Shown here: positions 47,801-59,800 of the stretch, in pieces
Layout: every line of letters begins with the position of its first letter
Position numbering within the stretch: the first letter of the stretch is position 1
Source: Linyphia triangularis
Taxonomy: Eukaryota; Arthropoda; Arachnida; Araneae; Linyphiidae
NCBI GenBank assembly: GCA_963978545.1
Contig: OZ021732.1
Coordinates: forward strand, 27,868,123 to 27,932,122
DNA: 64,000 nucleotides
Direction: 5' to 3'
Made by a program: the position numbers and the translations under genes
Notes under the pieces: generated by a model
Databases searched by the model: none
What the model was told of the DNA's origin: nothing
Seen by the model: only the letters and a program-made list of their open reading frames with translations

Positions 47801-50800
47801 GATATGGATAAATTTATTAAAGAGTCCCAAATAATTATGTCTAAAGGACATTTCAATTTACGAGGGTGGCAATCCAATGTTCCTCTTAAGGTGTTGGAGC
47901 AGTCAGCACATGAAGATGAGGTCACTGTTTTAGGTATGTTATGGGATACCGATAAAGATACTCTTTCTTGCAAAATTGACCCAGTATCCGAGATACACGA
48001 GCAAATTACGAAACGAGTTGTATTGTCTAAAGCTCATCAAGTTTTTGACGTAATAGGATTTACCGCACCCGTATTATTATTACCAAAAATTATTCTACAA
48101 AAAACCTGGGAGTTAAAGCTTAAATGGGATGATGTAATCCCCGAGAATTTAGCTAAAAAATTTAAGACATGGCTTGCTCAGTTGCATTTGCTTACGAATA
48201 TACGGATACCCAGGTGGTTGAATATTGAACCGGGTAATCAATTATTAAGTTGTCACTTATTTTGCGATGCAAGTCAATTAGCATATGGTTGTTGCATATT
48301 TTTGCGCATTGAATTAAATGAACAGGTTAAGGTTAATTTATTAAGTGCACGTAGTAGAGTTGCCCCTCTAAAACCAACCACTATTCCTCGTTTGGAACTT
48401 TTGGCTTGTTCCATAGGAGCTAGGCTTTTAAATTCGATTTTAAGTGATCTCCATCTTTCAGAGATACAGGGGTCGCAGACGTCCTATATGTCCTATAAAT
48501 CCTATATTTTTTTAAAAATCGGTAAAAACGTCCTATATTGTCCTATATTTTACAATTGTCCTATATATCCTATATTTCTACATTGATTCGATCTATATTT
48601 TCTTCGAATTCGTAACAACGGCGCCGTTTGTTGCCATTTTTTAATATTTCGGATTCTTTGGCGCGATCGTGGGTGAAAAAGACGTGACAAAAACGATGTT
48701 TGTAACGGCGGCGCGGCGTTTTATCTCTTGTGACGTCACGTGCTGCATAACGTACAACTCAACTCTACTGGACCGGCGGGAGTTGTAAATATGTGAACAT
48801 TTCCATAACAATCGGTCTTGAACTTCTGATATGATTTCTCCTCCAACGTAATAAATTAATTGGCCATAATGCAGAGAGAGATGCAACAACAGAACTCTGC
48901 CTCGGGAAAAACGGATAAAAACAACTTGGGATTAACTTGCAGGACTACTAAAGAACATTTTGAGTGCTCAGTCAATAATTGATGATGAAGGAAACAAAAG
49001 GGTTAAGATTTACTGTATGATGTCGGATGGCGATTTTTTTTATTCCGAATCCTGTACGGATTCTGCGCCACTAATTGTTTACATCAAACCGCTCCAAATT
49101 ATGGCAACCATAGGCAGTTAGTTATCTTGCTCTTAAAAAATGGCAGGGCTGCCATTTTTTTGCGAAAATCGCCTTGGCGCAGAATTCCTACCGGATTCGG
49201 AATATTCGCCACGATTTTTCATAAAAGTCGCCAAAATTGAAAATTACGTCAATACGTTGTGTTGTCAAATCCAAACGATCACTAGGGTTGCTTTAAAACC
49301 AAGTGCCAGGTTCGCCACATTCGGCGATAAATCTCCCACTTTTCGCCACCAATCCAGCCGACACTGAACAGTAAATCTGAATCAACAAAAGACTGCAAAC
49401 AGGGATAAAAAGAAAATACTTAAAGAAATTGGAACAGTTAAAAATGCTGGAAGCAAAAGACTCATGATTGCAAATGATGTAATTAATAAAACTTGATTTA
49501 GGGATAGAATATATTGAGGCAATAACGGGGGGGGGGGGGGGAGGGGGGAATCATGTATTCAGGATCATGCGATTTCTTTTTTTAAAGGTGTGTTTTCTAT
49601 TCTCTTAAATTCAATATAACGAGTATATAAATGTATAACGAATTAATTTTGAAGTTCAGTAGCAACTGTGTGCAGTTATTTGATGTTTTATATTGTCCTA
49701 TATTTTTTTTGAAAAAATCCTATATATTCTTATTTTGTCACTTTGACCCCTGGAGATAGCAATCCACTGTTGGACTGATTCCTCCACGGCTCTAAGTTGG
49801 ATTAAACGTAATTTAAATTGGGGAATTTTTGTCCAAAATAGGGTTAAAGAAATCCAATCTTTAACTTCTCCTTTGGCATGGAAACATGTCCCTGGAATAG
49901 CCAATCCGGCGGATTTAGCATCCAGGGGTTGTTCAGTGGAACAATTAATCGAACGGCGTTGGTGGGAGGGACCAGACTGGCTTCTTCTAAGTGAGGAAAA
50001 TTGGCCTAAGTCAAATGAAAACCCAGATGAATGCTTAGTTAATTCAGAAATGCGTAAAACAGTTGTTACGAATTTGACCAAATCTGTGGATGATTTAAAT
50101 TGGTATTATAAATATTTTTCTTCTTATAAAAAGATAGTAAGAATGATTGCATGGATTTTAAGGTTTTATGATAAGTCAAAGAAAATTAATAATAACTGTG
50201 AGAAATATTTGTCTTTGAATGAAATAGATAGAGGAGAAAAATATTTGTTTAAACTCATTCAGCAAGAGTCATTCACGGGTTGCTCTGATCCTAAACTAAA
50301 AAATCTCAAACCAGTGTTAGACGATGATGGATTGTTGAGAGCTAAAACTAATATTGTATTTAGAGAGGATACACGGGATTTTAAGTATCCTATTATCTTG
50401 CCTTCAAAGCACCCCGTTGTGAAATTGCTGATTATTAGTGTACATAAGGATTATATGCATGCAGGCACTTCTATGTTAATGTCAAATTTACGCGAAAAAT
50501 TTTGGATCTTGAAAGCTCGTAAAACAATTCGTGATTGTATAAAAAAATGTGTTAAGTGTCAGCGTTTTACAAGTGACCGAGGTGAGGCTCAACCTGGAGT
50601 TTTACCTGCGGACAGAGTGCGCGATGCAGCAATTTTTGAAATTGTAGGAGTCGACTTGGCTGGTCCTCTTTACCTTAAAGGCGGACAAAAGGCATATATT
50701 GTTCTATACACCTGTGCAGTATATCACGTGATTCATCTTGAGTTGGTTACTCTTTTGTCTACTGAGGCATTCCTACAATCACTAAGACGTTTCATCGCTC

Positions 50801-53800
50801 GTCGTGGCCGTCCGAAAATAGTATATTCCGATAACGGTTCGAATTTTTTAGGTGCTAGTAGAGTTTTGAACGCCATTGATTGGAATCATGTTAGTTCACA
50901 AGCCATAGAGCATAAAATTCAATGGAAGTTTAACCCTCCTTCCGCTGCTTGGTGGGGCGGATGGTGGGAGCGACTAGTCCGAATGGTTAAGCAAATATTA
51001 AGAAAAATATTGGGACGTGCATCACTTAATTATGAAGAGTTGCTTACTATTTTGTGTGATTGTGAGCGAGTTATAAACACCAGACCTCTAACTTATGTGT
51101 CCGAAGATATTGACACAGTTTCTCCTTTGACGCCATCCATGTTTTTGCATGAATTAACAACGTCAGGTGTCCCAGACATTGATGAAGTGGATCATGCTCA
51201 ATTAAGTAAGCGTTCAAAACATCTACAAAAAATACGTGAATTACTTCGATCAAGATTTCGATCCGAGTATTTAGGACAGTTGTGTCAACAATCTCTTAAA
51301 AAACAAATTAAAAACCCAATTTCTGTCGGTGATATTGTTTTATTAGAAGATACGAACAGAAAACGTATCTATTGGAATTTGGCTCGAGTGTTGCAATTAA
51401 TGCCAGGCAAAGACGGCCATACGAGGCTTGCTCGAATCAAAACGGAATCTACTGAACTGTTGAGGCCTGTCCAAAGACTGTATAGACTAGAATTGGACAG
51501 TCCTATTCATGATAACAATGAACCATTATTTAGTAACAACATTTTGAAAACTAGAAGTGGCCGAATTTCTAAACCACCCTGCCGTCTGTAAAGTGTATCT
51601 GTGTTTCTTATATTAATATCTTAATTGTAGTTAAGAATGTTTTGTTTGTAAATTCTATATTGGTTTACTATATTAATATTTGATTTTAAGTTTGTATCAT
51701 GTGTAATTTGTAGTTTTATATTTGAAAAAAAACTCCAAAGGTGGGAGTATGTTGGGAATTACGAATAAGTGTTCTGCTGCCTGCGCGCATGCATGGGAAG
51801 AAGATAAAACCCCTTCCCCTCCCATGTAACTCTCTCTCTGTATACGTAATTAAAATAGATCGGACGCGCGTCTAGGCGCTCCGTTCTTTACGGTGTTACC
51901 CAATAATAAATATATGTTTCATTTTTACGTGTTTGGTACCGTTGAACCCATACTACACACAACATCATCCTGGATTATTTAAGAATTTATTTACGATTAA
52001 GAACAATTTATATCTGCAATACTTTTTAATTTTTCTTTTGCTGTAATTTTGTGTGAAAATATGGACTAGCCAACCAATTCATTTGAAAGATAACATATGA
52101 GCTTTTTCAAAACTTTTCCAGCTGCAATTCCAATTATAGAATCAATTATCTTATACTTTTTAGCAGACCAAATGGTATAGTGTGGTTAGCATGCTTGCTT
52201 CTAGACCGCGAAGTTGCGGGTTTAAGTCCTGTGTAAGGCATGGGTGTTTGTAAATGTATGTTAGCTTGTCAAATGACGAATGTTTCGGCGCATTATAGCC
52301 CTGATGTTGCTGACGGCGCCAGATAATCTGAAAACAACCAACTTATACTTTTTAAAAAATTTCTACTAGTTCAGGTCACCATCAGAAGCAAGTGGGGCTT
52401 CTATCCATGTCTTTATTGTACAAAAAAGCATTGAACTGTACAAATCACTGGAGCTACATTTCTTTTCTCTATTAGTTATATGGAAACCCTCTTGCTTATC
52501 TCTTAATAGAAGGATTTAAAAGTGTATAGGAATTTAGCCATCCACGGTGGGTGATGAATAGCACCTGCTGCTCTCCAAAGGATTTTATCTATTGGATTGC
52601 CCACAATGATTAATGTTAGATAGATTAATTTTTTATAATCATTTCTAATCATCATAGATTTATCCACAGCTAAAAGGAAGGCTACATTTGAAACTTTTAG
52701 CTCTTTAGCATCTTCTTTCAGCTCTAAATCCTGGAAGTTTATTTGTGCAATTCTTTTTCAAATGATTTTAAGTCTGTTAAAGAGGGAAACTTCTGGAGAA
52801 TATGATGGCCTATAGCACAACTTAAATAACTTTGCCAATAGTAGTTCTATGACATGGTGAGGCACAATAGTTCATGTCCGATTTTTTTTCTCCAAATTAA
52901 TGCAAGCTTCTTATGCACAACCAATCGTTATACTTGTAGTATCAAAACTTTGTCCAAATTTAATTCTCAACTTGCCATGGTCTAGCATAAAAACAATGGT
53001 TTGAAATATATTTCGCTGTTCTTCCACCTCTCAACTTTGAGACACTTGGAAGTTTTTCGATACCATTTCTCGAAACATATAAAGGCAAACAATCAATCTT
53101 TTTTAATCCAAAAGATTTTGTCAGACGTTTGCCATTCCAATGAAGGGCTATAGGACAGTCAGATTTGAATTTGCTCATTGCTTGAGTCAGCGTATTCTTT
53201 TCAAGCTTTTTTCCTCGATTTTTGACCCCTCTTTAAAGAGGAATGTTCAAGTAACAATCCCCACAGCTGTGACTACTGGAACAATCAAGCGAAGTGCTTC
53301 GCGATCACGATCAAACAGTATTTTTGATAATATGGATGTTGCCAGATACAGTAGATAACTGTTGCCAAACTATATAGCATGTATTAAAAACCCATAAAAA
53401 CTTTTTTTTTAAAAATGCAGACATGCGTTCTTATCAGCATAAAACTCGAAAATTATCCGAAATTACAAAAAAGTACAAAAACGAATGGTTATTGAGCGCC
53501 ACCTTCTTATAGGAGTAGTAAGCTAACTTTTTAGGAGAATGATATTATGGGTAAATGTAAAAAAAATTAGGGGCGTCTTGTTCTGAAGCTGAATATTTTT
53601 TTTTAATCACCCTGATAGCGCATGTGTCACTTGGTGCACAGAGAGAGCATGGTCTGGTTTTGACTCACTTTCTCTTAGCTCTGAATTGTTGGTTTTGGTA
53701 GTGCTGTGTTAGTTGAGCGTCAAGTCGACGCCTGGGTTACAGATGGTTGGTGGTAAGCCCTGGTTTTATGACCAACTGAAATTACTCTCTAAACCGGATG

Positions 53801-56800
53801 AGGTGAAGTACTGTCACCGTCCCCACTTGCTGACAGTGAACCCAAAGGATGCTATTCTACCTGTTCCGGTGAGCTGTATTTTTCCTTTTAGTTACCTCCC
53901 ACTTGATGTAGCCGCCTGTTAATGCTGTGCAGTATCAAATAAAATTCAATGTGCAATCTACAAAAACCATATTATGTCGTTCTTTAATTACCAGGGTGTG
54001 TTACAATTCAAATTGGAAGATTGCAGGTTCGAATCCTGTCGCGGAGGCCAATTGTAACACACCCTGGTAATTAAAGAAAGACACAAGGGGGTTTTAGAAG
54101 ATTGCACATGGAATTTTATTTGACAGTGGCACAACATTAACAGACAGGCTACACTGAGTGGTGGTGGGGATAACTATTGGAAAAATAAAGCTCACCAGGA
54201 CAGGTAAAACAGCATCCTTTGGGCTCACTCAAGGACGGTGACAGTGGTTAACACCTCATCCAGTTCAGTAGGTAGCTTCGCGTGTACTGATAAAACCAGG
54301 GCTTACCACTACCCAAACAGCTCGATGCTTTAACAAACAGAGCACTCAGGGATGAGTTTGTTCCGCCTTGTGGCTGAATTCCGCTTTTTCAATTTTTTAG
54401 AAAAAAAATAATTCCGCTTTTTCAAAGAAAGTTCCGCTTTTCTAATTTCTGGAAAAAAAAATCTGTTTTTTCCCGATTTTTCTATCCCACAGAAAAATAA
54501 CCTTTTTCTAAGGCTGAATCGCGAAGCAGCTTCCCTTCCGCCCGATCGGGAAGAACGGAAACCCTACGGCATTCCTGCTCCAAGTAGAAAAATCTACTGA
54601 AATGCATCTTTTTAGTTAGGTTGGCACTTAAATTTGCATTTTATACTTCTTCAACTGCGCCGAAATTTGATCCTTGGGTGCCGTTTTTTCTCTTTTCAAA
54701 ATGGAATTTCATTCATGCGATTAACGTATATGAATAATGTGCTTGCTTTCAAGTCTGACATCCACGAAATTATCGTTTGTTGTACGTGTAAACGTATATT
54801 GGTATGTGATGCTCCATTTCGCTAATCGTTACGTTGATGTAATGTCCACTACTGTCGAGATCTGTGTGGCTATGACGTGCGTTTTCGGTGGGATTTAAGT
54901 TGCTGTGGTTTTCATTTTCGCGGTGTATTACGCCAATATAACAACGCTATCGCTGAGAATTGTTCCGGTATATTCGGCGTTAACACTGATATTTACGTTT
55001 ATTTGATGGTCATTATCGCTGAGTGCTACCTTGTAAAATCTGAGATTTGCACCGATGTTACCGAAAGAATGTCCATATTACCGTGAGGAATTGTGTTATC
55101 GCCGAGATTTATGTTGTTGTGATTGTAATTTTCGTCAAGTGTTACACCGATCTAATAGCGCTGTTGAGTGTTGCCCCGGTATATTTGACTCTAACTTTGA
55201 TATTTCTGTTGGCGTGAGAGTAATTTTCGTCGAAAGTCATTCTGTAGTAACATCCGATGTTACCGAAATTTGCACTAGTATTACCAAGAAAAGATCGATA
55301 TTACTGAGATTTGTGCCGATATTATGGACGCTATCGCTAATATGCGCGTTGTTGCGATGTTCGTTTTTGCCGATACCGAGATTTTCGCCGGTATTGCTTA
55401 CAATACTTTTGTTAAAGTGATGTTCATTTTCGCCGAGGTTTTCGCTAATACAATACCAGCTATTACCGAAATTTTCAGCACCGAATTGTAGCTATCATCT
55501 AGACTTCCGTTAATGCGATAGCTGCCATATTCGTGATTAGTGCCTGTTTAAGGTTAAATTTCGCCATTTGATTTGAATCTATGCAGAATTACTCAAATTT
55601 TTTGTATCATTTTGTATAAAAATATTCAGAAAAGGAGTCACAATTGTAATTTTTCTAAATAATCTGTGTTTAAAATTGTTATTTTAACTGCAATTGTATG
55701 TAAAATTGTTTGTTACTTTTTACTTTACTGAACAAGTTTAGCGATATGAATAAAAATTTAGATTTTTAGTATTTGTAAAAATTTAGAAAACTGGGTTTAA
55801 TTAAATTCGGCCTGTTTGTCAATGTGTTATAATTGCTTAAAGTTATTTGACTTGTTCAAATTTTGAAGTTTTTGCCGGTTTTCATCGCTTTCACTGGATT
55901 TTTTTTTTTTGCTTTGGACCTATACCATGCCTGATGACAGCACAAAGTGTATCCCTATGTCTAGGTGCCGCTATTTTAAACCAGTATAGCTTAAAATGTG
56001 TTTTACGCAAAAAAAATTTGGATTTTTGTTTTCAGCTTTTTGATTTTTTACCAAACTCATCCCTGAGAGCACTGTCAAAATCAACAAGCTCAAAGGCGCA
56101 GAGCTAAGAGAGAGTCAGAACCAGACCATGCATTTATGCGCCATGTGGCACACGCGCTGTGCCGATGTTGTGGCTTAACCAATTACAGCAATGATGTGCA
56201 GAAATCGGTGCACAGCAACACGAACCGTCACAAAATTTCAATGAATATTGTTGGCGTCTATTGCTGTCTGCCCTCGTACACATAATTGGAGTTCGTTCTA
56301 TAAAAATAAGTACTCATGGTGACTAGTTCTTATATTATTGGAATGTAAATAGAATGAGGGTTAATTAAGGAAATATTTGCTTATTGCTGTAAAAATTATT
56401 AAAAAAAGTGCTAAAGAAGGAACGTAAGTTTGTTTTAAAGTAGTTAAAAAATCTTGTTAAAATTTTTGGATGTTTAAATATTTGTTTAAAATAGTAAGAG
56501 ATAATCTAAGTTTATTTTAAAATTTGTATTGCAAGATAATTTATGCCATAATTTTTTTCAATTTTTAGGCTGCTTGTTTTAGACATTGTGGCTGAACTTC
56601 TTAAAAGCTCGCAAGATGATTGCTACTTTTCTATCCCTGCTGCATCCTTAGAATTAATAAAAAATCTTTTCCTCGGACACATTTCGCAACTTCACAAGAA
56701 AGTATCTGAAATGGTAGGTATTCTTTGAGAGATATTATCTGTATATTTTTGACAAAAAAAGTAATGTCAATTCTGAAATTAAAGTTAAGAAAAATACATT

Positions 56801-59800
56801 GACATTTTTAGTATTGAAGTATTGCAATTATTACTATAAGTATTGGTATTAAAATATATATATATATATATAAAAAAAAATCTCTACTCTATATTCGTTA
56901 TATTCCAGTTCCTTTTATTGTATATATGGACATATTTTTTAATCTGTGAAAAAACGAATTTTGAAATAATTTATTTCAAAAACATAGAATTTACTTTCTA
57001 GAAGGTTTCTTAAGCATGTTAAAAAATATATTATGAAAATGTTTAAGAATTTAAATTTCATTCAGGAATGCTATTTTTATCAATCACTTCAGGTAAAAAT
57101 TTGATGTTTTTGAAATATTTAAGACTGTTTTCAATGGTGAAAGTAATCTTAACAACTACATACATATACTGTCAGTTGGTTTTATTATACACTAATTTTG
57201 GATGCATATTCCTTTTTATAATCTATTATAATTAAACAAGCTGTCTGGATCTATAGAAACTTACTTAAAATTGGAGTAGAGCTTCGAAATTTTCAACATA
57301 AGAAGTTTTGGCCTTCTAATTGTACATATGTCAAACAGAATGTTAAAATTTTAATTAGTTCTTTTTTAATTAATTTTTAATTTTTTTTTATGAAGCGACT
57401 TTAAACAGATACAGCTCCGAAATTATCAACATAAGTAGTTTTAGCTTTCTAATTGTAGTTTTGAAAAACAGAATTTTAAATTTTTGTTTGGTTCTTTTTA
57501 ATTAATTAACAAATACTTTATAAAACGATTTCTAATAGGGCTACAGCTCTAAAATTTTCAGCATAAGTAGCTTTGGCCTTCTAATTGGACTTTTGAAAAA
57601 CAGAATTTAAAATTTTTCTTTAGTTCTTTTTAATTATTTTTTTTAATTCATATATATTTTACAAAACAATTTCCAATCGGGCTACAGCTCTGAAATTTTC
57701 AACACTTGTAGTTATGGCCTTCTTATTGGACTTAGCAAATTATATGAATTTGTAATGAACAATTTTGTTTTTAAAACTGGTGAATTATTTTTGTACCTTT
57801 AAGCCTAAATACATCAGAATATAATTGATGTATATTCTTCAATTTTTGAGGATGTGGGGAAATTGTGAAAGTAACTTGTGTTTTGTCTTGTTAAATGAAA
57901 AGGAAAGAACTCGGAACTACCTCAGATGCAATTTTTGGTTGCTTATACCAATTTTCTTAACATGGTTCTTTCTTTATGCCGCTGTGTTCCTTATCTCTCT
58001 AATTTTTAATTTGAGACAGCAGCAATTAGATATTAATTTTGTCATCTCATTTTTTAGCCCTGTTAAGTAATTTCTACATTTTTGATCTCTGTGACCAAGA
58101 AACAGATTTTCTGCAGTTTTTCTCTATCTTGCCACCATTCCAGGGGTCCAATAAAGCCCTGCTTACCAAATTTCCCTTAAAAGCAGATATTTTGCTCTGC
58201 TTAAACTTGTTTAAAGTTTTTAATGTAATATGGAACTTAAATTCTATTGAACTATCAATAAACAGCTATAGACTACTTTCGTATCTGTAGCTGATAGCAT
58301 TGTAGTAATACAAAAATCCTCTATTAGTTTCATTTGAAATCTCCACCATTATCTTTTATTTAGTTAGTTTGTATGCAAGGTTGACCTGTAACTATTTAAA
58401 TGCTTGTAAAAAGATGATTTGTAAAATTTAGTTGCTTTTGTAGTTTTTCTACCTTTTGAATTACCATCGTATTTATTTGTAGCATATTTTATAATTTGGA
58501 AGTTGACTATAAATTTTAAAAACTTTATAGGAGCCTGCAGAAACAGTGTCCTTGTTGTCAATTTTGTGCTCAGCTTCAATTTCTGATGCTTACATATCTA
58601 TTCTGCAGAATAGCAAAAACTTATTAGAAGCATCTGTAGGTAAGTTGAAATAGATAAGCTTTGTATTGAAGTATGATTACACAGAAGTGCTTTAAGTCTG
58701 TGTTGCTGCATCTAATGCATTAAAGTGTAACTGGGTATAGAATGTAGGTTAATATTCTTGAGAGTTTAATCTATTCTCGAGCATTTTGAAGCTCATAACA
58801 TAATTTTTTTGTGTCAACCTTCTTATACATAAGATAGTTCATTATAAAAGATTAATTTATAGCAAATCTTGTAAAAGGCCTTTGTATTATGCTATTATAA
58901 GAAATGAAAACTCGTAAAACTGGTTGTTGTGTTCTGACTTTCAGCAGAAATAACATTTACAGCAAGTAGAAGGATATTTATTGCTAAAGTATGCTTTAAG
59001 TTTGTTTAAAATTATTAATTTTTGTCCTAGAGGTAGCATGATATTTGGTCTAGATGATGTTGATATTTTTTGTAATTTAATTTACGTAAATAAGGTCACT
59101 AGTCAATCAAAATATTTTTATTTCATTACTAAACTTATGGTAGGAGACTGATTTATTAAAGGAGAATGATAGTGTAGGCTGCACTGTGTATGAACTGGTT
59201 TTTGCATCTCGGAATTTCTTCTGATACTCATTGTTGTGAGGTTGAGTGCACTTCATGTTACCAAGTGTAGAATATGAACCACTAGGACTCTCATCTCAAC
59301 TCGCTATACTTTGGTTGGGAAATTGTGGCCTAACCCAATGAAACGCAAGTTATTTTTATTTCCGACCTCCTCCCACCATTTTTTGTACTAATTAGTGGCA
59401 AAACATTGATAGACATTGGACTTTTTTTTAATCATTAATGTAGTTAAAGTGTAATTCTTTTTGGGATTTTTATTTATGTTTCTGTCTTATTAGAGGTTTT
59501 ATTAAAAGATATAATTTATTTATTCATATTGGTATAAATGTTGCTTAGTAAGAAGTAGTTACAAATTTGTTTACATCATAAAGATTGATTGTTAAAACAT
59601 TGTATTGGTGAAAAAAAGTTAGTCAAAGAGGCATGGTATGGATTTTTTTCTCTTTGTAGAAGTCAAACACTATAAAAATTTGATCTGAGCTTAAAATTGC
59701 AATTGCACATGAAAGTAGGCATTTACAGAATTTATAGTAAAAACTGTTTTTATGGGTTTTTGTCGGATTAATTTCTTTGAATTTGGTAACCTTCAAAATT

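Larger units (their letters stand above)
44458..52005 (+). mobile_element. BEL/Pao LTR retrotransposon 2, young but broken
   Basis: 256-bp LTRs at 44458-44713 and 51750-52005 (TGTTGGG...AGAACA) differ at four positions (1.6%). ATTTAT flanks both sides (44452-44457, 52006-52011). A TGGCATCCCTGCCGGGAT primer-binding site follows the 5' LTR by two bases. Internal order: gag, zinc knuckles, DUF1758 protease, RT, RNase H, integrase (DDE intact), tail. A stop at 46665, a frameshift near 46768 and a 1.3-kb element in RNase H disable it. Confidence 0.95.
43419..53614 (-). mobile_element. hAT-like element with ~180-bp inverted repeats, 10.2 kb with nested insertions
   Basis: The left terminus (AGGGTGGTTCAAAA, then TTTTTTTACATCTACCCATA and GATGGCGCTCAAT) is matched over about 180 bases by the reverse complement of the right terminus (53435-53614: ATTGAGCGCCACC ... 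AATCACCCTG). ATAGCGCA flanks both sides (43411-43418, 53615-53622), an 8-bp duplication. A decayed transposase-like frame lies on the minus strand near the right end. A BEL/Pao element and a SINE inserted later. CAG/TAGGGTG ends and the 8-bp duplication suggest hAT, but such long inverted repeats are unusual there. Confidence 0.75.

Noticed and set aside
54006..54050. A functional tRNA-Arg gene
   Set aside because: Only the 3' half is present; the acceptor 5' strand, D arm and most of the anticodon arm are missing, and CCA is encoded, which eukaryotic tRNA genes do not do.
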